Source: Arthrobacter sp. Leaf137 (GTDB lineage Bacteria > Actinomycetota > Actinomycetes > Actinomycetales > Micrococcaceae). Taken from it: a stretch of DNA of 64,000 nucleotides. The number at the start of each line of letters is the position of its first letter. Position 1 is the stretch's first letter. The DNA lies in assembly GCF_001423525.1 (NCBI RefSeq), contig NZ_LMOI01000018.1, forward strand, positions 232,151-296,150, in the 5' to 3' direction. Both the position numbers and the translations under genes were made by a program. This document shows, one piece after another, positions 30,208 to 38,389 of the stretch. Under the pieces are notes generated by a model. The model did not search any database and was not told where the DNA came from. It saw nothing but the letters and a program-made list of their open reading frames with translations.

Positions 30208-30546
30208 ATGATTACCGAGCACGCACTGCTGCCCGTCGTTCCCGGCCAGGAAGAGGAGTTCGAAGCCGCCTTCGGCCAGGCCCGGCACATCATTGCGGCC
30301 ATGCCGGGCTTCCTTTCGCTCTCGCTTTCGCGCTCGCTTGAGTCCCCCAGCACCTACCTGCTGCTGGTGGAATGGGAAACCCTCGAGGACCACACCGAAG
30401 GCTTCCGCGGCTCCCCCGAATACCAGCAGTGGCGGGCTTTGCTGCACCGGTTCTACGAGCCGTTCCCCGTGGTGGAGCACTATAACCAGGTGATGTCGGC
30501 AGGGCCTGCCGATGTGGGGGCCGCCGACGTGAAAGATCCGGCCTGA
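30208..30546 (+). CDS. Antibiotic biosynthesis monooxygenase (ABM) domain protein
   Basis: A 112-residue protein with one ABM ferredoxin-like domain: ITEHALLPVVPGQEEEFEAA, then AMPGFLSLSLSRSLE, STYLLLVEWETLEDH and FRGSPEYQQWRALLHRFYEP. Such proteins are small cytoplasmic dimers that act as monooxygenases, haem-degrading enzymes or have no known reaction. The ATG has only a weak ribosome site. Four bases separate it from the next gene, an SDR reductase, suggesting co-transcription. No catalytic assignment is possible. Confidence 0.82.
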   Translation: MITEHALLPVVPGQEEEFEAAFGQARHIIAAMPGFLSLSLSRSLESPSTYLLLVEWETLEDHTEGFRGSPEYQQWRALLHRFYEPFPVVEHYNQVMSAGPADVGAADVKDPA

Positions 30547-30550
30547 TCTG

Positions 30551-31240
30551 GTGGGCAGGCTCGCAGTGGTCACTGGGGCCAACCGCGGACTGGGATTCGC
30601 CATCGTCCGCGAGCTCTCGGAGAACGGGTGGGACGTCCTCGCCCTGACCCGTACCTCCGCCGAACCTGCGGGCGGATCCTGGCCAGCCGGCGTCGTTCTG
30701 GTCCTGCACGACGTCCGGTCCCAACCGACGCTCCCGCTCAAGGCGGCTGTGGGCCAGAGACCCGTTGACCTGCTAATCAACAACGCGGCGCAGGGTGCCC
30801 CGCACGCCAAGCTGGGAGCCATCGGGGCGGACGGCCTTCTGAACGCTGTGGACGTGAATGTGGCCGGTCCGCTGCGGCTGACGCAGTCCCTGCTGCCGAA
30901 CCTCCTGGCCGCGCCCGACCCCGTCATCGTCAATGTGTCGTCCCGGCTGGGTTCCGTGGCGGCGCAGGCGAAGGGCGATTTCGCGGATCTTTCCACCAGC
31001 TATGCGTACAAGGTGTCCAAGGCTGCCCAAAACATGCTCACCGTTTCGCTGGCCCAGGAACTTCAGGGCCGGGTCCGATGCTGGGCGGTGCACCCCGGAA
31101 AACTGGCCACGGCCATGGGCCAGTCCGATGCTTCCAAGAGTCCCGCCACCGCTGCGCAGCAGCTGCGGGAACTCGTCGACTCGGACTCCCGCGCGTCTCC
31201 CCGGTTCTGCTCCCTAGGCGAGGAAGACCTGGCCTGGTAG
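30551..31240 (+). CDS. Short-chain dehydrogenase/reductase
   Basis: A 229-residue classical SDR oxidoreductase. The cofactor motif is VVTGANRGLGFAIV, the strand-4 motif LINNAAQG, and the catalytic Ser and Tyr-x-x-x-Lys appear in VNVSSRLGS and SYAYKVSKAAQN. A GTG start four bases after the previous stop gives the correct N-terminus. The closest type is the carbonyl-reductase-like group (TGANRGLG). The substrate is unknown. Confidence 0.9.
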   Translation: MGRLAVVTGANRGLGFAIVRELSENGWDVLALTRTSAEPAGGSWPAGVVLVLHDVRSQPTLPLKAAVGQRPVDLLINNAAQGAPHAKLGAIGADGLLNAVDVNVAGPLRLTQSLLPNLLAAPDPVIVNVSSRLGSVAAQAKGDFADLSTSYAYKVSKAAQNMLTVSLAQELQGRVRCWAVHPGKLATAMGQSDASKSPATAAQQLRELVDSDSRASPRFCSLGEEDLAW

Positions 31241-31277
31241 GTCCGGGACCGCAGCCCGGCGCCATTAGCCTTGAACC

Positions 31278-31979
31278 GTGAGCATCAAGGCTGTCCTCTT
31301 CGACCTGGACGACACACTCTTCGACCATCTGGCATCGGCAAAGGCAGGGCTTCAAGCCTTCACGCGGCATCTCGGGCTTGCACCCTCCAATGACCTGGCC
31401 GGGGACTGGTTCACCATCGAGCGAGCCAACTACGACCGCTTCCTCGCCAAGGAGTTAACGTTCCAGGAGCAGCGACGGGAACGGCTGCGGCAATTCCTCC
31501 CGCTGGCCGGCTACGCCGCACCCGCCGGCGAGGAAGATTTGAACGAACTCTTTGCGGTCTACCTGGAGTGCTACGAGCGGTCCTGGCAGGCATTCCCTGA
31601 CGCGGGACCCTGCCTGCAGGCGCTTCGCGATGGCGGCGTACTGACGGCCGTGATCTCGAACGGAAACCACGCACAACAACAGGCGAAGCTCAGGAACATC
31701 GGGCTTGAGTCGGCGCTGGATGCAATCTTCACTTCGGAGTCCATCGGCCATACCAAACCCATGCCGGAGGCCTTCCTGAAACCGTGCGAGGCCCTGAGTG
31801 TGCTTCCGGTGCATGCACTGTACGTGGGAGACAACTTCCGGGTTGATATCGAAGGTGCCCGCAACGCCGGGCTCCAAGCTGTTCATCTCCAGCGGGGAGG
31901 CACCCCAGAACGCGGGACCCTTCAGAACCTAAAGGAGCTCATTTTACTGATGTCCGCTACTGCGGTGCCAAGAGCGTAA
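31278..31979 (+). CDS. HAD-superfamily hydrolase (YjjG/haloacid dehalogenase-like)
   Basis: A 233-residue HAD phosphatase with a C1-type helical cap. Motif I is LFDLDDTLFDH (Asp9, Asp11), motif II LTAVISNGNHAQQ, motif III lysine in SIGHTKPMPEAF, and motif IV YVGDNFRVDIEGARNAG. YjjG-type members dephosphorylate small nucleotides and sugar phosphates. The GTG start lies 37 bases after the SDR gene. A hairpin terminator follows. Confidence 0.9.
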   Translation: MSIKAVLFDLDDTLFDHLASAKAGLQAFTRHLGLAPSNDLAGDWFTIERANYDRFLAKELTFQEQRRERLRQFLPLAGYAAPAGEEDLNELFAVYLECYERSWQAFPDAGPCLQALRDGGVLTAVISNGNHAQQQAKLRNIGLESALDAIFTSESIGHTKPMPEAFLKPCEALSVLPVHALYVGDNFRVDIEGARNAGLQAVHLQRGGTPERGTLQNLKELILLMSATAVPRA

Positions 31980-32011
31980 CTCCTCACCTGGCGGGCTCGC
32001 GGAATGAGGAA

Positions 32012-32049
32012 AGGCCCCCACGCGAGTCGAAGCTCGAGCGCGGGGGCCT
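32012..32049 (+). terminator. Terminator after HAD hydrolase gene
   Basis: The arms AGGCCCCC and GGGGGCCT enclose an inner CGAG/CTCG pairing, 32 bases after the stop codon, and are followed by TCCTTGTT. It has the shape of an intrinsic terminator. Confidence 0.78.
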
Positions 32050-32185
32050 CCTTGTTGCCTCCGCATTGGGGGAATTGGAAGCAACTAAAAATCTACCCGC
32101 TGGTAACCTCCGGAAATGCCGATTTTGGCGGCCGGCGGGGAATCTTGACTGAAATTTGAGCCCGGGCACGGGCTGACGCTGCGGT

Positions 32186-32368
32186 TCAGTCTGTTTCCGG
32201 GCCCTTGGTCGCGTCCGGGTCCTCTTCGGGCTCGAAGGTGTTGGCTTCGGCGTCTGCGCCGATTCCTACGCCGTCGCTGCCGCCGGGCACATCGCCGCCG
32301 CCCTTTGCCTTGTCTTCCGCCTCCCGGGCTTCGCCGTCAGGCAGTGAGTCGGGTGAGTTGGTGGTCAT
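32186..32368 (-). CDS. Small acidic, probably disordered protein
   Basis: A 60-residue protein with a strong ribosome site (GGAGGAG five bases before the ATG), which is the main reason to accept it. Composition is rich in Glu, Asp, Gly, Pro and Ala, ending EPEEDPDATKGPETD, with no hydrophobic core, cysteines or signal peptide. No family is recognised. A similar short acidic protein lies at 63226. It stands alone between a terminator and a large intergenic region. Confidence 0.65.
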   Translation of the reverse strand: MTTNSPDSLPDGEAREAEDKAKGGGDVPGGSDGVGIGADAEANTFEPEEDPDATKGPETD

Positions 32369-32728
32369 CGTTGCTCCTCCATTGGCCGGGCCTCCACGCT
32401 AACAGCCCCGGCCGCGAAAGGCTCCGGCCCGGGGCAAACTTTTTGACGTACGACGGCGGGCGGCAGCCTGGGCGCCGAGGCTACGGGCCCATGGGGTCGT
32501 CACCGGGCCGCCTCTTAGCGCGGGCCCCGCACCGCAACATGAAACACCAAAACATCACAGAAAACGATCAGAATCTCTTGACTGTGAAAGTTGAACGCTG
32601 TTACAACTGTTGTAACAGCGGCTCCAGGCTTCTACTTCCATCCCCATTCTCCGAATGACCGCCCGCTCCCTTTTTGAATCGATACAACATGGCCGTGTGC
32701 CGACCACCCGTTATCAAAGGAGATCAAC
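32369..32728 (+). other. 360-base intergenic region upstream of the acetylesterase
   Basis: No gene is supported here. The right half is AT-rich and holds the promoter of the secreted esterase: a TTGACT box at 32578-32583 and a palindrome at 32597-32619 that overlaps the expected -10 position. The left half, near 32400-32530, shows no recognisable element. Confidence 0.5.
32597..32619. promoter_or_regulatory. Operator-like palindrome upstream of acetylesterase
   Basis: Two perfect 10-base arms, GCTGTTACAA and TTGTAACAGC, flank CTG. The site sits 14-36 bases downstream of a TTGACT -35-like box and would overlap the -10 region, so it looks like a repressor site of LacI, TetR or MarR type. Confidence 0.7.
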
Positions 32729-33919
32729 GTGACCGAAACCCGCCCTGCCCGCAGCGCCCGCAGCAGGAACTACCAAAAGCCCCTGGCCTGGTGTCTTGCC
32801 GCCACTGCGTTGGCCAGTGGAGCCGGACTGGCGTTTTCCGCCCCCGCTGCCCGGGCCGAACCCAGCAACTACCGGTTCGATTTCGGCGGCGGTCCGGCGG
32901 AGCAGGGGTACACAGGTGTCTCCGCCTCGGACGCCTACACGCCTGAGCGCCGGTACGGCTTCAACACCCCCGAGCACATGGCCAACGTTGCGGCCAAAGG
33001 AACCGGGGCGGGAAGCGACGCCGTCCGCTTCCTGGAGTTCGGCACCAAGAGCAGCAACACGTTCAATGTGGACCTCAAAGAAGGCCTGTACAGGGTGACC
33101 GTCACCCTCGGCGATACGTCACGGGCAAGCGTAGCCGCGGAAGGCGTCTTCCAGGAGATGAACCTGACCGGAAACGGCGCCACTGCATCCTTCGAAATCC
33201 CGGTGACCGACGGCCAGCTCAATCTTCTGGTCACGGAAGGCAAGGTGGGCACGGCCTTCACACTCAGCGCCCTGGACATCGAGAAGGTGTCGCGCCACCC
33301 GGAGATGGACCCCACCATCTGGGTGGGCGGCGATTCCACGGTGGCCAGCTATTACCCGCTCGATTCCAGCGTCCAGGGCGGCTGGGGCCAGCTGCTGCCC
33401 CAGTTCGTAAACCCGGAAGAGTACGACGTCCGCAACATGGCCACCGGCGGTCAGATTGCCCGGGGATTCCGCAACGACGGCCAACTGGAAGCCATCCTGC
33501 AGTACATCAAGCCCGGCGATTTGTTCCTGCTGGAGATGGGCATCAACGACACCGCCGCCAAGAACGCCACCACCGAGGCGGAGTTCAAAGAGATCATGCG
33601 GGACATGGTCCGCCAGGTGGCTGCCACCGGCGCTACCCCGGTCCTGGTGACCCCGCAGGGCCGCGCCACCGATTTCGTGGACGGAGTGCACTCCTCGGTG
33701 GACCGCTGGTACCGGCACTCCACCGTGGCCCTGGCCCAGGAGGAAGGCGTCCCGCTGGTGGACCTGAATGTCCTCTCGTCCGCCTACTTCACGCAGATCG
33801 GCCCGGAGGCAACGCTGGCCCTGTTCATGAACGGCGACACCCTGCACCCCAACCGGGCCGGCGCCACTGAACTCGCCCGGATCGTCACCGCGGACCTGGC
33901 GCGGCAGGGCCTCCAGTAG
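32729..33919 (+). CDS. Secreted rhamnogalacturonan acetylesterase (SGNH hydrolase)
   Basis: A 396-residue secreted esterase. The Sec signal peptide ends near AAARAEPS-like APAARA/EPS (cleavage about residue 43). Residues about 45-185 form a galactose-binding-like domain of the YesT/RhgT group (YRFDFGGGPAEQGYTGVSAS). The SGNH domain follows with Ser203 in WVGGDSTVASYY, Gly in MATGGQIARGF, Asn in EMGINDTA and the Asp/His pair in DTLHPNRAG. It removes acetyl groups from pectic rhamnogalacturonan I. The start is GTG with AAAGGAG upstream. The block-II segment is NMATGGQ rather than the more usual NxAxxGRSSR. Confidence 0.88.
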   Translation: MTETRPARSARSRNYQKPLAWCLAATALASGAGLAFSAPAARAEPSNYRFDFGGGPAEQGYTGVSASDAYTPERRYGFNTPEHMANVAAKGTGAGSDAVRFLEFGTKSSNTFNVDLKEGLYRVTVTLGDTSRASVAAEGVFQEMNLTGNGATASFEIPVTDGQLNLLVTEGKVGTAFTLSALDIEKVSRHPEMDPTIWVGGDSTVASYYPLDSSVQGGWGQLLPQFVNPEEYDVRNMATGGQIARGFRNDGQLEAILQYIKPGDLFLLEMGINDTAAKNATTEAEFKEIMRDMVRQVAATGATPVLVTPQGRATDFVDGVHSSVDRWYRHSTVALAQEEGVPLVDLNVLSSAYFTQIGPEATLALFMNGDTLHPNRAGATELARIVTADLARQGLQ

Positions 33920-33942
33920 GCCTACACCTTCCGAAACAGTCG

Positions 33943-34000
33943 GACGACGGCGGCGCGCGGCACCGGGAGCTGGTTCCGGAAGCCGCAACCCGCCGTCGTC
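33943..34000. terminator. Extended hairpin between convergent genes
   Basis: The 11-base arms GACGACGGCGG and CCGCCGTCGTC enclose an internal region that can fold further (CCGG/CCGG and GCGGC/GCCGC). It lies between the acetylesterase and the convergent glyoxalase-type gene and reaches into the stop codon of the latter, so it probably ends transcription from both sides. Confidence 0.65.
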
Positions 34001-34436
34001 AGTCCTTCTTCAGCTCTTCGGCGAGCATGACGATGATGCCGCTGGGCCCGCGCACATAGGAGAGCTTGTAGATGTCCTGGTAGGTGGCCACGCCGCGCAG
34101 CGGGTGGCAGCCGTGTTTCGCGGCGATCTCCAGGGCTTGGTCGATGTTGTCCACTGAGAAGGCGACGCGGTGCATGCCGATTTCGTTGGGCAGTGTGGGG
34201 GCCGTCTCGATCGCGTCGGGGTGGATGTACTCAAAGAGTTCCAGCTGGCCGTGGCCGTCCGGTGTCTGGAGCATCGCAATCTTGGCGTGGTTGCCGTCAA
34301 GTCCGACGGCGGTATCCGTCCATTCGCCGCTGACGGTATCCCGCCCCACCACCGTGAGGCCGAGATCGGTGAAGAAGGCTATGGTTTCTTCGAGGTCCCG
34401 GACAGCGATGCCCACATTTTCCAGCTTGATGGTCAT
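33999..34436 (-). CDS. VOC-family (glyoxalase/dioxygenase-fold) protein
   Basis: A 145-residue protein of the vicinal oxygen chelate superfamily with two beta-alpha-beta-beta-beta modules. It begins KLENVGIAVRDLEETIAFFT and its second module reads MHRVAFSVDNIDQALEIA. Putative metal ligands are Glu in LELFEYIHP, His in GMHRVAFSV and a C-terminal acidic residue. Activity could be lyase, isomerase or resistance function; nothing nearby decides it. Confidence 0.87.
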   Translation of the reverse strand: MTIKLENVGIAVRDLEETIAFFTDLGLTVVGRDTVSGEWTDTAVGLDGNHAKIAMLQTPDGHGQLELFEYIHPDAIETAPTLPNEIGMHRVAFSVDNIDQALEIAAKHGCHPLRGVATYQDIYKLSYVRGPSGIIVMLAEELKKD

Positions 34437-34566
34437 GGGTGCACGCTATCGAGGCGGACGGAGGAGGTCCAGTGGCACAGCGAACGCGTTGGCTGGTGTG
34501 TGGTCAGTTGCTGCACTCGCCTGGCTTGTCGATTTAGGGACTTGAAAGTCGCAGAATCAGGGTGTT

Positions 34567-35031
34567 TCAGGTCCAGTCCGACGAGAAGTCGAGGGGCGGC
34601 CACCAGCGGGTCCGTGAATGCACGGGGAACCTGCGCCCGGTGACTTCGGTGGGCGTAATCCGGATCAGGTGGTCTTTGGGTCCCGGCAGCCAGGGTTCAC
34701 GGTCCGGGTCGGCCAGCTCAACGGGCGCCTCGCCCTCCGGCACCTGCCCGGGGATGCCCTTGACCACCACGCTCCACACCTCCGTGCTGTACGTGCCGAG
34801 CCCGTCCGTTTCAAAAGCGACGGGCGTGCTGCTGAGCAGGGCGTTGAGCTTCGCGCCGGGGGCCGTGCGGAACAGGATGGTGCGGTCCACGGGCACGAAG
34901 TTGACGGGGAAGATCTCCGGAACCGCCCGGTTGATCACCGCCAGCCTGCCAATGTACGCGGACTCCAGGTATCGCCAGCACTCGTCCTCGGTGAGGGTCT
35001 CGGCTTGCGGTTGCTGCTGTGGGGTGGCCAT
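34567..35031 (-). CDS. Pyridoxamine 5'-phosphate oxidase-like flavoprotein
   Basis: A 154-residue split-barrel FMN protein. The opening LTEDECWRYLESAYIGRLAV and VPVDRTILFRTAPGAKLNAL are typical of the PNPOx-like/nitroreductase-resistance group that binds FMN or F420. A basic tail ends in SRTRWWPPLDF. Its substrate is unknown; it is not the PdxH enzyme of vitamin B6 synthesis, which is longer and has different substrate motifs. It is monocistronic, 80 bases downstream of the response regulator gene. Confidence 0.85.
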   Translation of the reverse strand: MATPQQQPQAETLTEDECWRYLESAYIGRLAVINRAVPEIFPVNFVPVDRTILFRTAPGAKLNALLSSTPVAFETDGLGTYSTEVWSVVVKGIPGQVPEGEAPVELADPDREPWLPGPKDHLIRITPTEVTGRRFPVHSRTRWWPPLDFSSDWT

Positions 35032-35111
35032 GGCCGTGATTCTAGGCCGGGGAGGCGCAACGCAACAGGGCCTTGCTGCCCGTCCGCAGTCTGTCAGGGA
35101 CTTGGGGCGGA

Positions 35112-35780
35112 TTAGCCATTCCCGCCGGGCGGCCGGATGATCCGCCGCTGGGTGGCCGCGGCGATGGCAGCGGTCCGGTTGTCCACGCCGAGTTTGCCGT
35201 AAATATGGACCAGGTGCGTCTTCACTGTCGCCTCGGAAATGAAGACCTGCTTGGCGATGGCCCTGTTGGACAGGCCGGTGGCCAGCAGTTCCAGCAGCTG
35301 CACCTCCCGCGGGGTCAGCGAAGTGCCGGGGTTGCTGATCCGGTCCATCAGCAGCGCGGCCGCCCTCGGCGCGAGGACCGTGCCGCCGGCCGCAGCCTGC
35401 AGGACGGCCTGCCGCAGCTGTTCTGGCGGGGCATCCTTCAGCATGTAGCCGCTCGCCCCTGCCTCCACGGCAGCGAGGATGTCCGCGTCGGTATCGTACG
35501 TGGTGAGGATTAGCACCGGCGGCGGGGCAGCCAGTTTCCGGATCTCGGCCGTTGCGGTGACCCCGTCCATCCCCTGCCCCATCTGCAGGTCCATGAGCAC
35601 AACGTCCGGCGGCTCCCCAAGCGCGGACAGCCGGTCCAGTTCCTTCAGCGCGGCCCGCCCGTCGGACGCTTCGGCGGCGATGGCGATCCCCTCGAACCCC
35701 GCAAGCATGGCCCGCAGCCCGGCCCGGACCACGGGATGGTCGTCCACCAACAGGACCCGGACCTCGCCCGCGGACGTCAC
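35112..35780 (-). CDS. NarL/LuxR-type response regulator (ChrA-like)
   Basis: A 222-residue response regulator. The receiver domain has VLLVDDHPVVRAGL, phosphoacceptor Asp64 in VVLMDLQMGQG, and the conserved Lys in GYMLKDAPPEQL. The C-terminal LuxR-type HTH is LTPREVQLLELLATGLSNRA followed by VFISEATVKTHLVHI. It overlaps the histidine kinase gene by four bases (ATGA). Together they are divergent from an FtsX-type ABC exporter, the same layout as chrSA/hrtBA in corynebacteria, where haem is the signal. That role is inferred from arrangement only. Confidence 0.92.
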   Translation of the reverse strand: MTSAGEVRVLLVDDHPVVRAGLRAMLAGFEGIAIAAEASDGRAALKELDRLSALGEPPDVVLMDLQMGQGMDGVTATAEIRKLAAPPPVLILTTYDTDADILAAVEAGASGYMLKDAPPEQLRQAVLQAAAGGTVLAPRAAALLMDRISNPGTSLTPREVQLLELLATGLSNRAIAKQVFISEATVKTHLVHIYGKLGVDNRTAAIAAATQRRIIRPPGGNG

Positions 35781-37093
35781 CGGTCCCCCAGCGGCAGCCG
35801 GATGGCCACCACGGTGCCCTCGCCCGGAGCGGATTCCAGCTCCAGCGAGCCGTTCAGGGCATCCACGCGTTCCCGCAGCGAGCGCAAACCGAACCCGCCG
35901 CCGTCGCCACCGCCGGCGTGCGCGGCGGCCGCCGCAGCATCCGGATCAAAGCCCGCGCCGTCGTCGTAAATGTCCATGGTCACCTCCGTGCCGAGGAAGG
36001 CCAGTGTCACGACGGCGGTGCGCGCCCCGGCATGTTCGCGGACGTTGGCGAGGCTCGCCTGGGCCGCGCGCAGCAGGGTGACGCGAACCGGCTGGGGCAG
36101 GTCCAGGGGATCGCCGTCCACCTCCACGCGGCAGCGCAGCGGCAACCCGGCGGCGGCGGCGCCCGTCTCGGTGGCGGCGCACAACCTGCGAAGTGCGTCC
36201 ACCAGCGTGCTCCCCTCCAGCTGCGGTGAGGACAGTCCACGGACAAAGCTGCGGGCCTCGGCCAGGTTCTCCGCCGCAGTCCGCTGCACCAGCACCAGCT
36301 GCGAGGCAGCCGCAATGGAATCGCCGCCGGCCAGGGACTGTTCGGCGGCCCGTCCCAGCAGCACGATGCTGGACAGGCCTTGGGCCAGGGTGTCGTGGAT
36401 TTCGCGGGCCAGCCGCTCCCGCTCCGCCAGCACACCGGCCTCATGCTGGGTCCGGGCGAGCGCCTCGCGCGTCCGGCGCAGCTCCTCGGCCGCGCGCCGC
36501 TGGTTCAGCGCCTCGCGGTATAGGGCGGCGTAGGCCAGGCCCGTGATTACGGCGAAAATGGCACCGAGCGCGGGGCCGACGACGGCGGCCGCGTGTGGAA
36601 CGGGGGCACCGCTGGCTGCCCACTGGGAGGCGATCACCGCTACCGTCATCAGCGCAATGGTCAGCAGCGCCGCGCGCCGGGGCAGCAGGTGCAGGTGCAG
36701 GAAGAAGATGGGGAACGCCAGCCAGGCAAAGTCGGCGCTGCCAGCCAACAGGAAAGCCCACAGCCCCGTCACCAGCACCAGCCACAGAAGAGCGAAGCGA
36801 CGCGGATCCATGCTGGCCCGGCCCTCGGCATGGCGCTTCTCAAGGACCGTTCCGGCCAGGTAAACCCCGGCGAGAACCACCGCCACCCCGGCCCAGAGCC
36901 AGCGCAGCGGACCTCCGGCCATCAGGATCCGGACCAGGGCCACGCCCAGCAGCACGGCGAACCCGGTGTGCAGGGTGACCCGGAGAACTTTCAGGATCGC
37001 TGCGGACGTCGCATTCTCCACGGCATCCAGCGGTCCCCGCGACAGGCTTCCGCCGGTTCTGTCCGGGGATGTCTGTAAGGGCGCGGCGGGCAT
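35777..37093 (-). CDS. Sensor histidine kinase, HisKA_3 type (ChrS-like)
   Basis: A 438-residue membrane sensor kinase. Residues about 35-195 hold six predicted helices with short loops and no large extracellular domain, suggesting sensing within the membrane. The dimerisation/phosphoacceptor motif is ERLAREIHDTLAQGLSSIVL (His233), and the ATPase domain has a G-box in DIYDDGAGFDPD and GFGLRSLRERVDAL. The stretch between (AAAAAHAGGGDGGG) is low-complexity. It pairs with the overlapping response regulator. The membrane-embedded sensor fits ChrS or MacS, but the haem ligand has not been shown from sequence. Confidence 0.9.
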   Translation of the reverse strand: MPAAPLQTSPDRTGGSLSRGPLDAVENATSAAILKVLRVTLHTGFAVLLGVALVRILMAGGPLRWLWAGVAVVLAGVYLAGTVLEKRHAEGRASMDPRRFALLWLVLVTGLWAFLLAGSADFAWLAFPIFFLHLHLLPRRAALLTIALMTVAVIASQWAASGAPVPHAAAVVGPALGAIFAVITGLAYAALYREALNQRRAAEELRRTREALARTQHEAGVLAERERLAREIHDTLAQGLSSIVLLGRAAEQSLAGGDSIAAASQLVLVQRTAAENLAEARSFVRGLSSPQLEGSTLVDALRRLCAATETGAAAAGLPLRCRVEVDGDPLDLPQPVRVTLLRAAQASLANVREHAGARTAVVTLAFLGTEVTMDIYDDGAGFDPDAAAAAAHAGGGDGGGFGLRSLRERVDALNGSLELESAPGEGTVVAIRLPLGDR

Positions 37094-37256
37094 TCCCCCA
37101 GCTTATGCCGGGGCTGCCGGCGGCGGATCAATCAAATGGTTGACTCCGGGATCCACCCCACGGCGGCCGGGGATCAACCATCCCCGCGATGCCCCGGCCG
37201 GTGCCCGGCGGGAGAGTGGAATTACCCAATTCCACTCCTGCTGAGAGAAGAACAAC
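37094..37256. promoter_or_regulatory. Divergent promoter region of two-component system and ABC exporter
   Basis: Two inverted repeats stand out. ATGGTTGA (37136-37143) faces TCAACCAT (37174-37181) over 30 bases. GAGTGGAATT (37214-37223) faces AATTCCACTC (37228-37237) over ACCC, ending 19 bases before the exporter start codon. The first may be the response-regulator site between the divergent promoters. The second is placed to act as a 5' leader hairpin or operator. Confidence 0.55.
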
Positions 37257-38363
37257 GTGTTCCTGGCAATCCGCGATATCCGTTTCGCCAAAGGCCGGTT
37301 CGCCATGATGGGCGGCGTCGTAGCCCTGATCACCCTGCTGCTGGTGATGCTGACCGGCCTCACGGCCGGCCTGGCCGAGCAGTCCACCTCCGCCATCGGC
37401 AAGCTCGGCGGAGCTGCCGGGTCCAGGCCCGTCGACGCCGTCGCGTTCGGCGCGCCGGGTACTGGCACCCCCAAGGCTTCGTACACGGAGAGCTCGGTGA
37501 CCGCAGGGCAGGTGGACCGCTGGAAGGACCAGCCCGGGGTGGCCACCGCCGAGCCGCTGGGCATCACCCAAACCCGGCTGCAGACCGCTGATGGTTCCGG
37601 GACGGCCAACGTCGCCGTCTTCGGGGTTCCTGCCGGCAGCCCCCTGGCGCCAGCTTCGGTGGTGCCCGGGACGGCGGTGCTCGGCGCCTCGGTGGCTGAC
37701 GCGCTGTCCGTGGAGCAGGGCGACACAGTAGGCGTCGGCGGCGTGGAACTCGCCGTCGCCGCGGTGGTACCGGACCAGTGGTATTCGCACACCAGCGTGG
37801 TGTGGACGGACCTTCCCCAGTGGTCCCGGGTGGCGCACGTGTCCGACGGCGGGCAGCTGGCCACGGTGGTTGCCGTCACCTTTGCGGATGGTGCCGACGT
37901 GGACGAAACAGCGGCCAATGCCGCTGCGGGCACTGTGAGCGAAACCCGCGCCGGATCCTTCCAGGCCTTGGGCTCGTACAAGAGCGAGAACGGATCGCTG
38001 ACCCTCATGCAGGCGTTCCTCTACGGCATCGCTGCGCTGGTGATCGTGGCGTTCCTGACCGTCTGGACCATCCAGCGGACGCGGGACATCGCCGTACTCA
38101 AGGCCATGGGAGCCCCCGCGTCCTACATCCTTCGCGACGCCATCGCCCAGGCCGCCATCGTCCTGGTGGCAGGTGCCGCCGCCGGCGGGGCTGCGGGCGT
38201 TGTTGCCGGGTCGCTGGCCGCACAGGCCGCCCCCTTCCTGCTGAACGCCGGCACCACGCTGCTTCCCGTCGTCGGGATCATCGCTTTGGGCCTTGCCGGG
38301 GCAGCCCTGGCCGTCCGGCGCGCCACCCGGGTGGATGCGCTCCTGGCCCTCGGCGGCAACTAA
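37257..38363 (+). CDS. FtsX-type ABC transporter permease (HrtB-like)
   Basis: A 368-residue permease of the MacB/FtsX/HrtB type. The N-terminal helix follows MFLAIRDIRFAKGRFAMMGG. A periplasmic-side domain of about 190 residues comes next, and three further helices lie in about residues 250-360 (ALVIVAFLTVWTIQRTRDIA, then VLKAMGAPASYILRDAIAQA). These systems export hydrophobic compounds rather than import. GTG start; the ATPase gene follows after 26 bases. Divergence from a two-component system suggests a haem exporter like HrtBA, though antimicrobial-peptide or lipid export is an alternative. Confidence 0.88.
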   Translation: MFLAIRDIRFAKGRFAMMGGVVALITLLLVMLTGLTAGLAEQSTSAIGKLGGAAGSRPVDAVAFGAPGTGTPKASYTESSVTAGQVDRWKDQPGVATAEPLGITQTRLQTADGSGTANVAVFGVPAGSPLAPASVVPGTAVLGASVADALSVEQGDTVGVGGVELAVAAVVPDQWYSHTSVVWTDLPQWSRVAHVSDGGQLATVVAVTFADGADVDETAANAAAGTVSETRAGSFQALGSYKSENGSLTLMQAFLYGIAALVIVAFLTVWTIQRTRDIAVLKAMGAPASYILRDAIAQAAIVLVAGAAAGGAAGVVAGSLAAQAAPFLLNAGTTLLPVVGIIALGLAGAALAVRRATRVDALLALGGN

Positions 38364-38389
38364 AACACCACTTCCCGAAAGGAAACCCC

